From Pseudonocardiaceae bacterium YIM PH 21723 (lineage in GTDB: Bacteria > Actinomycetota > Actinomycetes > Mycobacteriales > Pseudonocardiaceae): a DNA stretch of 64,000 nt. The stretch spans positions 1 to 64,000 of the forward strand of contig QZFT01000011.1 in assembly GCA_003600225.1 (NCBI GenBank), read 5' to 3'. The notes under the pieces are model-generated. The model was not told where the DNA came from. It ran no database searches and was given only the letters and a program-made list of their open reading frames with translations. Positions 1 through 10,612 of this stretch are shown piece after piece; the first letter of the stretch is position 1; every line of letters starts with the position of its first letter. The translations under genes were made by a program, and so were the position numbers.

Positions 1-41
1 ATGTTCGGGACAAAAAGCATCCCGAACATCCCCAACTCCGG
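1..41. repeat. REP-like palindrome, copy 1 (cut by window edge)
   Basis: Bases 1-10 (atgttcggga) are the exact reverse complement of bases 20-29, with a 9-base loop. The bases after the right arm resemble the outer part of the palindromes at 8378-8424 and 51834-51880, which share a core reading GATGTTCGG/CCGAACATC. This copy is degenerate and its left end lies outside the window. Confidence 0.6.
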
Positions 42-219
42 AGCAAAGACAGCGGAAGGGGCACGCGAAGGGCACGCAACAGAAGGCGGAAGGGGAAGGG
101 GCGAGCGAGCGAGAAACCACAACCACCAGAACCAGCCCCGACAAGATGGCGTCGGGGGTCCGGGGGGCCGAAGGCCGCCCTGGCCTGGGGTCTGGGGCGA
201 GAGCCCCAGAAAACGCCGA

Positions 220-260
220 GAGCGATCCATATCGGCGCTTTCTGCCGATATGGATCGCTC
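220..260 (-). terminator. 17-bp perfect hairpin downstream of tRNA-Ile
   Basis: Arms at 220-236 and 244-260 are perfect reverse complements of 17 bases with a 7-base loop. On the minus strand the hairpin begins 12 bases after the tRNA 3' end and is followed, after a few bases, by a short T run. It is probably a terminator or a processing structure. The unusually long perfect stem is what stands out. Confidence 0.6.
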
Positions 261-272
261 GGATCGATCTCG

Positions 273-346
273 TGGGCCTAGGTGGATTTGAACCACCGAC
301 CTTTGCATTATCAGTGCAACGCTCTAACCAACTGAGCTATAGGCCC
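273..346 (-). tRNA. ileT: tRNA-Ile (anticodon GAT)
   Basis: The minus strand folds into a full cloverleaf of 74 nt. The acceptor stem GGGCCTA pairs with TAGGCCC, the D arm carries AGCTCAGTTGGTTAGAGC, the anticodon loop is CTGATAA (anticodon GAT) and the T arm contains GGTTCAAATCC. No CCA is encoded, as is usual in actinobacteria. It follows gyrA and the DUF3566 gene, a placement shared with mycobacteria and relatives, where tRNA-Ala often comes next (it would lie outside this window). Confidence 0.97.
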
Positions 347-427
347 CAACGAGGAGAAACATTACAGCACGCCTGAGGCGGTTCCCAAATCGGGTGGTCA
401 TCCACGGGTTTGCCCAGGTCAAACGAC

Positions 428-463
428 GAAGGCCGGGCTCGGCTGCACGCCGGCCCGGCCTTC
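428..463 (-). terminator. Rho-independent-type terminator after the DUF3566 gene
   Basis: Arms 428-437 and 454-463 are 10-bp perfect complements (gaaggccggg/cccggccttc). The hairpin begins 15 bases after the DUF3566 stop on the minus strand and is followed by GTCGTTT, a weak U tract typical of high-GC actinomycetes. It would separate the gyrase operon from tRNA-Ile. Confidence 0.7.
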
Positions 464-478
464 GGTGAAGATCGACTA

Positions 479-1708
479 CTACTCGCGTTCGGAGAGGGTC
501 AGCTCCACGCCGCCGACCAGATCGGCGGCCACGTTGTAGATGAACGCTCCGACGGTGGTGAGGGCGGTGAACAGGACGATGTTCACCGCACCGACCAGAG
601 CGGCCACACCGAAGACACTGCCCGCGCTGATCAGTTCGGGGCCGTCCCCGGTGGACGCCAGGTCGGTGTACGCGCCGTTGAGCTGCTTCCAGGTACCCAT
701 GCCGTCCAGCACGCCGTACAGCACGCCCACGGCGACCAGCCAGACGAAGAACAACGCGACGGACAGCACCAGCGAGAGCTTCAGCACCGACCACGGGTCG
801 ACCCGCTTGATGTGCAGGCTGGCCCGGCGCGGACCGCGGCCCGGGCGGCGCAGTGAGGTGGCAGCGCCACCGACCCGCTCGCCAGGGCCCTCGGACAGCG
901 TGACGGTGGCCCGGCCGATGTGCGCGGTGACCGGCGGGGTCTCCGCGACCCTCGGCGCCTCCGGAACGGCCGTACCCGCCGCGAAGGTCGGCATCTGGTA
1001 GCCGCCGTGCGGGGTGATGGTGGCCGAATCGGGTTCCGGGCTGTTCATCGCGGCGGACCAGGCCTGGGCGAACTGGCTGGGCACCGACAGGTCGGGCCGC
1101 TTGGTGATCGCCGTGTCCTCGGCGGAGTTGTCCACCTCGACGGGCTGCTGCTCGTCGGGGACCTCCGGGTCGTCCACGTCGATGGGCGTCGCGTCGATCG
1201 CCGACCGGACCGGCTTCTCGGCGGGCAGGTTCTTGGCCGCCTCGGCCCGCTGCCACGGCGGCACCGCGGCCGGGGGCGTCGCCGGCTTGGACTGCGCTTC
1301 CTCGGCGGGCTGTACCTGCTCGGGAGCAGCCTCCGACTTGGCCTTCTCCGCCGGAGTCTTGGGGAGTTCTGCGGTCTGCTCCACCGCGGGCACCTTCTCT
1401 GCTTCGGCCGAGTTCTCGGAACGGCCGGCCTTGGCCGTCTTCTCGCGAGAGAACTCGGGTTCGTCGTCCTTGCCCGCGGTCTTGTCCTCCACCGCGGGCA
1501 TGGTCACCGTCTGTTCGGTGGGCTGCTCGGCGGTGGCCTTGTCCTTGGCCACCGCCTTGCCCTTGCCGTCAGCCGGGGACGACCCAGACCTCTGTTCGGC
1601 CGGCCCGTGACCGTTCCCGGCAGCACCGTCCACCGGCTTGCCGGTGGTGTCGGTCTGCTCGACGTCGGTCCCCTCGGGGAGGCGCTCGGTCCGGTCAGAG
1701 GCTGTCAC
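479..1708 (-). CDS. DUF3566 domain transmembrane protein
   Basis: The 409-residue product has a long acidic, Pro/Ala/Glu-rich disordered N-terminal part (residues 1 to about 295). The conserved C-terminal DUF3566 membrane domain begins at RRASLHIKRVDPWSVLK (about 298-314) and has two hydrophobic segments, near 316-340 and 363-387. In actinobacteria this family almost always lies directly downstream of gyrA; in mycobacteria a homologue (Rv0007/CwsA region) has been tied to cell-shape functions, but no role can be read from the sequence. The gene starts 27 bases after gyrA, so it is probably co-transcribed, and a hairpin follows it. The disordered extension is longer than in most homologues known to me. 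Confidence 0.85.
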   Translation of the reverse strand: MTASDRTERLPEGTDVEQTDTTGKPVDGAAGNGHGPAEQRSGSSPADGKGKAVAKDKATAEQPTEQTVTMPAVEDKTAGKDDEPEFSREKTAKAGRSENSAEAEKVPAVEQTAELPKTPAEKAKSEAAPEQVQPAEEAQSKPATPPAAVPPWQRAEAAKNLPAEKPVRSAIDATPIDVDDPEVPDEQQPVEVDNSAEDTAITKRPDLSVPSQFAQAWSAAMNSPEPDSATITPHGGYQMPTFAAGTAVPEAPRVAETPPVTAHIGRATVTLSEGPGERVGGAATSLRRPGRGPRRASLHIKRVDPWSVLKLSLVLSVALFFVWLVAVGVLYGVLDGMGTWKQLNGAYTDLASTGDGPELISAGSVFGVAALVGAVNIVLFTALTTVGAFIYNVAADLVGGVELTLSERE

Positions 1709-1734
1709 GATCGTCCCTTCGCTGACGTTGCCGG

Positions 1735-4311
1735 TTAGTTCTCAGGCGTGGTGTCGCCGTCGGCCACGGTCTCTGTCTGAGGCTCGGTCGCCTCGACGAC
1801 CTCGTCTCCTTCGACAACTTCTCCTTCGACGACATCGAGCTCTTCGGCGTCCTCGGCGGCTTCGGCGCTGCGCGCCACCGCGATCAGCGTCGTCTCTTCG
1901 CCCAGGTTCATCAAGCGGACACCCTTGGTCTGGCGTCCCGCCTTCCGGACCTCCTGGGCCCGGGTGCGGATCACACCGCCGGCCGAGGTGATCGCGAAGA
2001 TCTCGTCCTCAAGATCGACGATCAGCGCGCCGACGAGCCTGCCACGACGCTGGTCGTACTGCACGGTCAGCACGCCCTTGCCGCCACGGCCCTGCACCGG
2101 GTAGTCGTCGATCGGCGTCCGCTTGGCGTATCCACCGTTGGTGGCCACCAGGACGAACTTGTCCTCCTCGAGTACCCCGATGGACAGCAGCTCGTCACCC
2201 TCGTTGAACCGCATGCCCTGCACACCGGAGGTGTCGCGGCCCATGGGACGCAGTGCCTCGTCGGTGGCCCGGAAGCGGATCGACTGGCCGAGCGCGGAGA
2301 CCAGCAGCAGGTCCTGCTCCGCGGAGCAGAGCACCGCGCCGACCAGCTCGTCGCCGTCCTTGAGGTTGATGCCGATCAGGCCGCCGCTGCGGTTGGAGTC
2401 GTAGGCGGGCAGCTTGCTCTTCTTGACCAGGCCCTGCTTGGTGGCCAGCACCAGGTACGGCGCCACCTCGTAGTTGGCGATTTGGATGACCTGGGCGATG
2501 GCCTCGTCCGGCTGGAAGGCGAGCAGGTTGGCCACGTGCTGGCCACGCGCGTTGCGGTTGGCCTCCGGCAGCTCGAACGCCTTGGCCCGGTACACCCGGC
2601 CCTTGTTCGTGAAGAACAGGATCCAGTCGTGCGTGGAGCAGACGAAGAAGTGCTCGACGATGTCGTCCTGCTTGAGCGCCGCGCCCTGCACGCCCTTGCC
2701 GCCACGCTTCTGCGCGCGGTACAGGTCGGTCTTGGTGCGCTTCGCGTAGCCGGTGCGGGTGATCGTGACGACCACGTCCTCCACCGCGATGAGGTCCTCG
2801 ATGGACACCTCACCGTCGAACGGGATGATCCTGGTCTTGCGGTCGTCGCCGTGCTTGTCCACGATCGCGGTCAGCTCGTCGATGATGATCCGCCGCTGCC
2901 GCTCGGGCTTGGCCAGGATGTCCTCGAGGTCGGCGATGATGACCTCGATCTCGGCCAACTCGTCGATGATCTTCTGCCGCTCCAGGGCGGCCAGCTTGCG
3001 CAGCTGCATGTCCAGGATGGCGGTGGCCTGCAGATCATCCACATCGAGCAGCTCGATCAGGCCGCTGCGCGCCTGGTCCGCCGACGGGGACCGGCGGATC
3101 AACGCGATGACCTCGTCCAGCATGTCCAGCGCCTTGACCAGACCGCGCAGGATGTGGGCGCGCTCCTCGGCCTTCCGCAGCCGGAACTTCGTGCGCCGCA
3201 CGATCACTTCGATCTGGTGCTTCACGTAGTGCCGGATGATCTGGTCGAGCCGCAGCGTGCGGGGCACGCCGTCGACCAAGGCCAGCATGTTCGCGCCGAA
3301 GTTGGACTGCAGCTGGGTGTGCTTGTAGAGGTTGTTCAGCACGACCTTGGCCACCGCGTCGCGCTTCAGCTCGACCACGATGCGCATACCGGAGCGCTTG
3401 TTGGACTCGTCGGCGATGTTGGAGATGCCGGTGAGCTTCTGGTCACGGACCAGGGCGGCGATGTTCTCCACCAGGTTGTCCGGGTTGACCTGGTAGGGCA
3501 GCTCGGTGACCACCAGGATGGTGCGGCCGCGGGAGTCCTCCTCCACCTCGACCACCGCGCGCATCCGGATCGAACCCCGGCCGGTGCGGTACGCGTCCTC
3601 GATGCCCTGGGTACCCAGGATGAGGCCCTTGGTCGGGAAGTCCGGCCCCTTGATCCGCAGCAACAGCGCGGCGAGCAGCTCGTCGTCGTCGGCCTCGAAG
3701 TTCTCCAGCGCCCAGATGACACCCGAGGCGACCTCGCGCAGGTTGTGCGGCGGGATCTTGGTCGCCATGCCGACCGCGATGCCCTCACTGCCGTTGACCA
3801 GCAGCTGCGGGATACGGGCGGGCAGGACGTCCGGTTCCTGGGTCTTGCCGTCGTAGTTGTCGGAGAACTCGACGGTGTCCTCGTCGATGTCCGCGAGCAT
3901 GTGCATGGCCAGCGGCATCAGCCGGGCCTCGGTGTACCGCATGGCCGCGGCCGGGTCGTTGCCCGGCGAGCCGAAGTTGCCCTGGCCGTCCACCAGCGGA
4001 TACCGCAGCGACCACGGCTGGGCCAGCCGGACCAGGGTGTCGTAGATCGCCGAGTCACCGTGCGGGTGGTAGTTACCCATCACATCGCCGACGACGCGAG
4101 AGCACTTCACATAACTGCGCTCGGGCCGCAGGCCGGTGTCGTACATGGAGTACAGAACCCGGCGGTGCACTGGCTTGAGGCCATCGCGGACGTCGGGCAG
4201 CGCACGTCCCACGATCACGCTCATCGCATAATCGATGTAGGAGCGCTGCATCTCCTGCTGGATGTCGATCGGTTCTACCCGATCATCCATCGGGGGCAAG
4301 GTGTCCGTCAC
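1735..4311 (-). CDS. gyrA: DNA gyrase subunit A
   Basis: The breakage-reunion subunit of gyrase works with GyrB to introduce negative supercoils. The product has 858 residues, normal for the family. The catalytic tyrosine is Y126 in [11 protein letters not shown]. The quinolone-determining region reads [14 protein letters not shown] with Ser87 and Asp91, so the wild-type, drug-sensitive residues are present (mycobacteria carry Ala at the Ser position). The C-terminal DNA-wrapping domain contains KRGGKG and GRGGKG GyrA-box-like motifs and ends in an acidic tail. The start is GTG with AAAGGA 9 bases upstream. Unusually, gyrB is not adjacent but lies about 4.1 kb upstream. Confidence 0.99.
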   Translation of the reverse strand: MTDTLPPMDDRVEPIDIQQEMQRSYIDYAMSVIVGRALPDVRDGLKPVHRRVLYSMYDTGLRPERSYVKCSRVVGDVMGNYHPHGDSAIYDTLVRLAQPWSLRYPLVDGQGNFGSPGNDPAAAMRYTEARLMPLAMHMLADIDEDTVEFSDNYDGKTQEPDVLPARIPQLLVNGSEGIAVGMATKIPPHNLREVASGVIWALENFEADDDELLAALLLRIKGPDFPTKGLILGTQGIEDAYRTGRGSIRMRAVVEVEEDSRGRTILVVTELPYQVNPDNLVENIAALVRDQKLTGISNIADESNKRSGMRIVVELKRDAVAKVVLNNLYKHTQLQSNFGANMLALVDGVPRTLRLDQIIRHYVKHQIEVIVRRTKFRLRKAEERAHILRGLVKALDMLDEVIALIRRSPSADQARSGLIELLDVDDLQATAILDMQLRKLAALERQKIIDELAEIEVIIADLEDILAKPERQRRIIIDELTAIVDKHGDDRKTRIIPFDGEVSIEDLIAVEDVVVTITRTGYAKRTKTDLYRAQKRGGKGVQGAALKQDDIVEHFFVCSTHDWILFFTNKGRVYRAKAFELPEANRNARGQHVANLLAFQPDEAIAQVIQIANYEVAPYLVLATKQGLVKKSKLPAYDSNRSGGLIGINLKDGDELVGAVLCSAEQDLLLVSALGQSIRFRATDEALRPMGRDTSGVQGMRFNEGDELLSIGVLEEDKFVLVATNGGYAKRTPIDDYPVQGRGGKGVLTVQYDQRRGRLVGALIVDLEDEIFAITSAGGVIRTRAQEVRKAGRQTKGVRLMNLGEETTLIAVARSAEAAEDAEELDVVEGEVVEGDEVVEATEPQTETVADGDTTPEN

Positions 4312-4463
4312 GACGTCGATTCCTTTCGGCCACTACAGCCTTTCCGCCACTCCTCGCGTCAACCGGTCGGTGGCCGCGCAAGGCCACGCGAAACCGGGAC
4401 ACAGAGCTTCGACTTGCCATCCTATCTGCACGAAAAGCTTGTGCTCACCTGACGCGGCCAAGC

Positions 4464-4472
4464 TGTGGACAA
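4464..4472 (-). promoter_or_regulatory. DnaA box upstream of gyrA
   Basis: TGTGGACAA is a perfect reverse complement of the actinobacterial DnaA box TTGTCCACA. It lies in the 263-base gap between the divergent gyrA and lipoprotein genes, about 150 bases before the gyrA start. It may be a regulatory or titration site, but a single 9-mer is weak evidence. Confidence 0.45.
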
Positions 4473-4574
4473 GTCTGCGGATTAATCCGGTCGGGGTGTG
4501 GGTAATGCGATGAGTGGCCGCATCGGGCGGCTGTACCTACGCTTCGGCGAGACGACCGGAAACGAGGGGGTCCA

Positions 4575-5072
4575 GTGCTGCGGACACTGCGGATCACGGC
4601 GGTGATCGCGCTGGTCATGGGCGTGCTGACCGGTTGCGCGGGGCTCAACTCGATCTCGAAGGTGGAGTCCGCGCTGTCCGAGGCCGGCTACCGGACCACC
4701 AGCGCGGGGCAGAAGGTCGACAACGGGCACTACACGCTGGAACTCACCGTGGACAGCCCGGACAAGCGGGCGACCGCGATGAAGCAGCAGGAGATCGTCC
4801 AGATCATCTGGACGCAGTACCCGACCCGCATCGACACGCTGGAACTCACCGTCGACAGCCAGACGCGGGTCATCCAGCGGTCGGAGATCGAACAGCGGAT
4901 CGGACCGCGTGATCCGGAGCTGGACGGTGGGGTGGGCTTCCTGTCCACGCTGATGTTCGTGGTCGGCGGCCTGCTGCTGCTCTGCGTCATCGCCCTGGTG
5001 CTGATCGTCTGGCTGGTGCGGCGCAGGCGTGCGCACCCGGTGGCTCCCGGTCACCCACAGCCACCCGCCTAG
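4575..5072 (+). CDS. Lipoprotein with C-terminal membrane helix, paralogue A
   Basis: I do not recognise a named family. The 165-residue product has an N-terminal signal with lipobox LTGC (Cys21), a folded middle part (about 25-115) and a long hydrophobic segment near 120-148 followed by RRRR and a Pro-rich tail. The protein would therefore be held by both a lipid and a transmembrane helix, with a cytoplasmic C-terminus. It is a clear paralogue of the gene at 5688 (shared pattern SEAGYRTTSAGQKVDNGHY versus TTAGYRVQGVNQQVTNGRY, plus GPRD) and a more distant one of the gene at 5126. The GTG start has GAGGGGG 8 bases upstream. Confidence 0.8.
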   Translation: MLRTLRITAVIALVMGVLTGCAGLNSISKVESALSEAGYRTTSAGQKVDNGHYTLELTVDSPDKRATAMKQQEIVQIIWTQYPTRIDTLELTVDSQTRVIQRSEIEQRIGPRDPELDGGVGFLSTLMFVVGGLLLLCVIALVLIVWLVRRRRAHPVAPGHPQPPA

Positions 5073-5125
5073 GCGCGTTCGGCGGATTGCCGCTGTTCGG
5101 AAGCGGACCTACAGTCCAGCGCGTG

Positions 5126-5599
5126 ATGCGACTGTCGGTGATCCTCGCCCTGCTGACGCTGCTCGTCGGCTGCGGCACGGTTGACCCGACCGCCGAGCTG
5201 CGGCGGGAACTGGACTACGCCGGTTACCAGGTGCAGAACCTGGCCCTCAGTGCGAACACGCTGACCGTGGCGGTGGACCGCAAGACGGGCCAGGCGACGC
5301 CGCAGGACCAGCTGGACGTCGCGCAGCTGGTCTGGCGGAAGTATCGCGGCCGATTCGGCACGTTGACGCTGACCGTCGCCGGGCACCAGGCCTCGGTCAC
5401 CAGCGGGCAGCTGGAGATGGAACTCGGCAAACGGGACGCCGACCTGGAGTCCCGCCCTGCCGCGCGCTGGTCGATCCCGCTCGTCGTCGGAGCCGCGCTG
5501 CTGGTCGGCCTGCTGCTGTATCTCCGGCTGCCGCGGCGGCGCGCGCCGGGCGGCGGGCGTCATCCCTCGGTGCAGCTGCAGAATCCGCCCGCGTCCTAA
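5126..5599 (+). CDS. Lipoprotein with C-terminal membrane helix, paralogue B
   Basis: The 157-residue product is the most diverged of three tandem paralogues. The start chosen is ATG 5126, because it places the lipobox LVGC (Cys16) right after a short signal; a GTG three bases earlier is possible. The middle domain keeps the LDYAGYQVQN motif and a VWRKYRGRFGTLTLTVAG segment equivalent to the IIWTQYP/IVWTRFP segments of its neighbours. A hydrophobic stretch (about 122-142) is followed by arginines. Function is unknown. The same-strand layout with short gaps suggests co-expression with the flanking paralogues. Confidence 0.75.
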   Translation: MRLSVILALLTLLVGCGTVDPTAELRRELDYAGYQVQNLALSANTLTVAVDRKTGQATPQDQLDVAQLVWRKYRGRFGTLTLTVAGHQASVTSGQLEMELGKRDADLESRPAARWSIPLVVGAALLVGLLLYLRLPRRRAPGGGRHPSVQLQNPPAS

Positions 5600-5687
5600 C
5601 TGCAACCGAAATTCCCCGGGTTGCCCGCTGCGGCGCGGATCGGCCTGTCCCTAAGCTGCCGGGAACGCCGATCGCGAGGGGGACGCG

Positions 5688-6227
5688 ATGCGCAGATCTC
5701 TGTCATTCATTGTGGTGACCACCCTGGTCCTGGGCCTGCTGTCGGGATGCGCCGGTTTTGACGCGATGTCCACGGTGCACAGCGAGCTCACCACCGCCGG
5801 CTATCGGGTCCAGGGCGTCAACCAGCAGGTGACCAACGGCCGCTACTCCCTGGACCTCCAGGTGGCGACGGCCGATGGCGTGGTCACGCCGGAGGAACAG
5901 AAGGACGTGGTCCGGATCGTCTGGACCCGGTTCCCGAACAAGATCGACGTCCTGCGGGTGCAGGTGGACGACCGGGTCCAGGTCGTCCAGCGCAGGGACA
6001 TGGAGGCGCAGTTCGGACCGCGCGATCGCGGGTTGGACCAGGACGCGGGCTTCGTCACCTCATTCCTGTGGATCATCGGCGGGTTCCTGGTGTTCTTCGT
6101 GGTTCTCCTCGTTGTGATCATCTGGCTGGTGCGCGCCCGCATGCACCGGCAACCGCAGCAGTGGGGTCCGCCGGGGGCCGGACCGCGTTATGAACCGCCA
6201 CCCGGTTTCCCGCCGCCGAACAGCTAG
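5688..6227 (+). CDS. Lipoprotein with C-terminal membrane helix, paralogue C
   Basis: The 179-residue product has lipobox LSGC (Cys21), a middle domain closely similar to paralogue A, and the motif FGPRDRGLDQDAGF leading into a transmembrane segment at about 122-150. A Pro-rich cytoplasmic tail ending PPPGFPPPNS follows. The ATG has GAGGGGG 6 bases upstream. The pattern of lipid anchor, about 100-residue outer domain and single helix is conserved in all three copies, so the topology itself is probably functional. No known family name can be given from sequence alone. Confidence 0.8.
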   Translation: MRRSLSFIVVTTLVLGLLSGCAGFDAMSTVHSELTTAGYRVQGVNQQVTNGRYSLDLQVATADGVVTPEEQKDVVRIVWTRFPNKIDVLRVQVDDRVQVVQRRDMEAQFGPRDRGLDQDAGFVTSFLWIIGGFLVFFVVLLVVIIWLVRARMHRQPQQWGPPGAGPRYEPPPGFPPPNS

Positions 6228-6237
6228 ATTCGGGCGC

Positions 6238-6795
6238 ATGGACCACCCACCGGAGATCACCGGACATCTGCGTCGTCCACTTCGGACGGACATCACCCGG
6301 GTCCACGCCCTGGTCACGGAATCGCTGGATCAGCTGAGTCCGTGGCTGGACTGGTGCGCGGACGGATACGACCTCGCCTCGGCCACCACGTTCCTGGACT
6401 ACGCGGATGCGGGCTGGCTGACCGGTCAGGCGTACACCTACGCGATCACCGACGGCGGCGAGGTCGTGGGCATGTGCGGCCTGGAGCGGCGGATCGGCCC
6501 GCTGGGCCTGGAGATCGGGTACTGGCTGGGCCGCGACCACGTGGGCCGTGGCCTGGCCAGCGGGTCGGTCGCCACCTTGCTGCCGGTGGCGTTCGGGCTG
6601 CCCGGGATCAACCGGGTGCAGATCTGGCACGACTCGGCGAACGTGCGCAGTGGCGCGGTGCCGGCGCGGCTGGGTTTCACCGAGATCGACCGGCGAACCC
6701 CGCCGCGTGACCCGCTGACCTCGGGCGAGGACGGCGTGGACGTCGTCTGGCAGCTGACCAGGGATCAGTTCACAGCTCGTTCGCGATCGTCTTGA
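6238..6795 (+). CDS. GNAT-family N-acetyltransferase (RimJ/RimL type)
   Basis: The 185-residue product matches the acetyl-CoA-dependent GNAT fold of the RimJ/RimL subgroup. An N-terminal LRRPLRTDITRVHALV segment is followed by a central IGYWLGRDHVGRGLAS (acetyl-CoA pyrophosphate loop, R/Q-x-x-G-x-A type) and a late NVRSGAVPARLGF segment. The start at ATG 6238 is chosen because longer in-frame forms would overlap the preceding lipoprotein. The 3' end overlaps the convergent HTH gene by 26 bases. The substrate (a protein N-terminus or a small amine) cannot be told. Confidence 0.8.
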   Translation: MDHPPEITGHLRRPLRTDITRVHALVTESLDQLSPWLDWCADGYDLASATTFLDYADAGWLTGQAYTYAITDGGEVVGMCGLERRIGPLGLEIGYWLGRDHVGRGLASGSVATLLPVAFGLPGINRVQIWHDSANVRSGAVPARLGFTEIDRRTPPRDPLTSGEDGVDVVWQLTRDQFTARSRSS

Positions 6796-7585
6796 TCAGG
6801 GTCATCGAGTCCTCCCGGTCGAGCGCCTGCTCGGACAGCGTCTCGAAGCACAGCTTGCACGCCTCCACCTGCCAGGACTGCTGGACGTGCATCGCGCCCC
6901 AGGAGTTCTCCAGGTAACCGATGTCCGGCCGGCCGTCGTCGAAGCGCAGGATGGTGAACGCGCCGTCCATCGCGATCGACGGGCCGAGATCGGCGGGCAG
7001 GACGCGCAGCGAGACCGAGTCCAGCTCGGCGCATTTCACCAGGTGCTCCAGCTGCGCGCGCCGGGAGATCTCGTCGCCCACCGGCCAGCGCAACGCCATC
7101 TCGTGCACCACGGCCTCCAGGCTGAGCGGCCGCTCGGCGTCCTTCAGCCTGCGTTGCCGCACCATGCGCATCGCGAGTTGCATCCGGTGTTCGCGGGGCG
7201 AGCGCGGGACCATCGACGCCTTCAGCACCTCGCGCGCGTACGCGCCCGTCTGCAGCAGGGTGGGGATCGTGGTGATCTGCACGTCCCACACCCGCCGGGC
7301 GGTGGCCTCGAGTTCCTCGTAGCGGCGGTTCTCCCGCAGCCCGGCGAAGAGCTCGGGATTCGTGACGTTGTCCACCGTGGGCGGCCGGTCGTACAGATCG
7401 GTCATCGTCTGCACCAGATCCGCGGGGATTCCGGACTCGCCACGCTCGATCCGGCCGATGGTGCTGGCCGACATGTCCAGTCCCTGGGCGGCGTCCTTCA
7501 GGGTCATCTGGGCGTCATTGCGCAGCTGACGGAGCAGCCGTCCCAGTTGGGCCTGCTTGATCGTGGGGCCAGCCCCCGAATTCAT
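6770..7585 (-). CDS. XRE-type HTH regulator with DUF5753 domain
   Basis: The 271-residue product has a helix-turn-helix near residues 15-65 (LGRLLRQLRNDAQMTLKDAA ... STIGRIERGESGIP) and a C-terminal DUF5753 region of about 175 residues. This is the architecture of the abundant BldB-associated/Scr1-like regulators of streptomycetes and Pseudonocardiaceae. The start at ATG 7585 is fixed by an upstream GGAGG. Such genes are commonly paired with a small DUF397 gene; none is present next to it. It is convergent with the GNAT gene and divergent from the lipoprotein at 7744, which it might regulate (inference from placement only). Confidence 0.88.
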   Translation of the reverse strand: MNSGAGPTIKQAQLGRLLRQLRNDAQMTLKDAAQGLDMSASTIGRIERGESGIPADLVQTMTDLYDRPPTVDNVTNPELFAGLRENRRYEELEATARRVWDVQITTIPTLLQTGAYAREVLKASMVPRSPREHRMQLAMRMVRQRRLKDAERPLSLEAVVHEMALRWPVGDEISRRAQLEHLVKCAELDSVSLRVLPADLGPSIAMDGAFTILRFDDGRPDIGYLENSWGAMHVQQSWQVEACKLCFETLSEQALDREDSMTLIKTIANEL

Positions 7586-7743
7586 AGAGGACCTCCGTGG
7601 CTGTGTGACCACTGAGAGTGTGCACCCTCGCAGATGTTGATCACTGGCCACCCCTGCTCCGTTCGGCGGCCTACCCGATCGCATGATCCCCGAAGGGATT
7701 GCGCTCCGTGCTCAGCGGCGGTTTTCCCGATAGGCATGCGGCC

Positions 7744-8370
7744 ATGCGCGCCCCGATCGCACTCGCCCTGCTGCTGTTGCTGAGCGGCTGCACCACCAGC
7801 TCCCCCGGTACGTCCACAAAGGACGTGACCTACAACCCCGGCTGCGGCAGGGAGATCACCGCCGGACCCGGCCTGTGGGACGCCGCGGCGTTCCAGGGAA
7901 TGTCCAGGCAGGCAGCGGAGATCAGCGTCAGTTCACTGGCCTTCGACATCTCCGGCTGCGGCAAGCGCGCCGCCATCGACGAGTTCCCGATCGACTGCGG
8001 CTCGGCCACGCTGATCTCGCCCCGGGTGCGCGGGGAGTTCTGGGGAGCGGGCGCGAAGAAGGTGGCCACAGTGCGGGTCAGGCTCGGCGACGCGGAACTG
8101 ACCGAGGTCGCGGTGCTGCCGGAACCGGTGATGGCCGCCGAGCTGATCCGCTCCGCGGAGCGGGAGACGAAGAGGTGCGGCACCAGTTCACTGGTCGAGC
8201 AGGACGGCCGGCTGCTACGCGCCCATGTGCGGGCGAAGGGCCGGACGCACGTGGTGTCCTACGCGGGTGGCCGGCTGCTGGTGTTGAGTTTCCCGGCGCC
8301 GACGATGACGGATGCGCAGATCGACAAGCTCACGTTCAGCGCGGAGCAGCGCGCGGCCCAGTTCGGCTAG
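7744..8370 (+). CDS. Putative lipoprotein of unknown function
   Basis: The 208-residue product starts with a short signal and lipobox LSGC (Cys16), then a Ser/Thr-rich linker. The start at ATG 7744 is chosen because upstream in-frame codons give no signal peptide. The body contains several cysteines (NPGCG, ISGCG, IDCG, KRCG), which could form disulfides outside the cell. No enzyme motif is seen. The length and layout resemble small actinobacterial surface lipoproteins (DUF3558-like) but I cannot assign a family. It ends convergent to gyrB with a REP-like hairpin in the gap. Confidence 0.75.
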   Translation: MRAPIALALLLLLSGCTTSSPGTSTKDVTYNPGCGREITAGPGLWDAAAFQGMSRQAAEISVSSLAFDISGCGKRAAIDEFPIDCGSATLISPRVRGEFWGAGAKKVATVRVRLGDAELTEVAVLPEPVMAAELIRSAERETKRCGTSSLVEQDGRLLRAHVRAKGRTHVVSYAGGRLLVLSFPAPTMTDAQIDKLTFSAEQRAAQFG

Positions 8371-8377
8371 CGGGACC

Positions 8378-8424
8378 CGGAGTTGGCGATGTTCGGTAAA
8401 GAACGCCGAACATCGCCAACTTCG
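8378..8424. repeat. REP-like palindrome, copy 2 (likely bidirectional terminator)
   Basis: Core arms 8381-8396 and 8406-8421 are 16-bp perfect complements (AGTTGGCGATGTTCGG), with further CCG/CGG pairing after one mismatch and a 9-base loop. It fills the 65-base gap between the convergent lipoprotein and gyrB genes. Its arms are nearly identical to the palindrome after leuS at 51834-51880. Confidence 0.8.
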
Positions 8425-8435
8425 GAGTCAGGAAC

Positions 8436-10487
<2,052 letters not shown>

Positions 10488-10612
10488 TCAGTCTACTGCC
10501 CCAGGCGTTCTCAGGTGCATCAAGGGCACGCCTGATTTACTCACAGAGCCGCGATTTTCGGGTGGCTCGGGTGCGGGGCTCAATTTAGCCGATCCGTAGA
10601 TCGTTGGCGCGC

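Noticed and set aside
2482-4452. Long open frame opposite gyrA
   Set aside because: Antisense shadow of a GC-rich gene; product is His/Asp/Leu-rich without family features.
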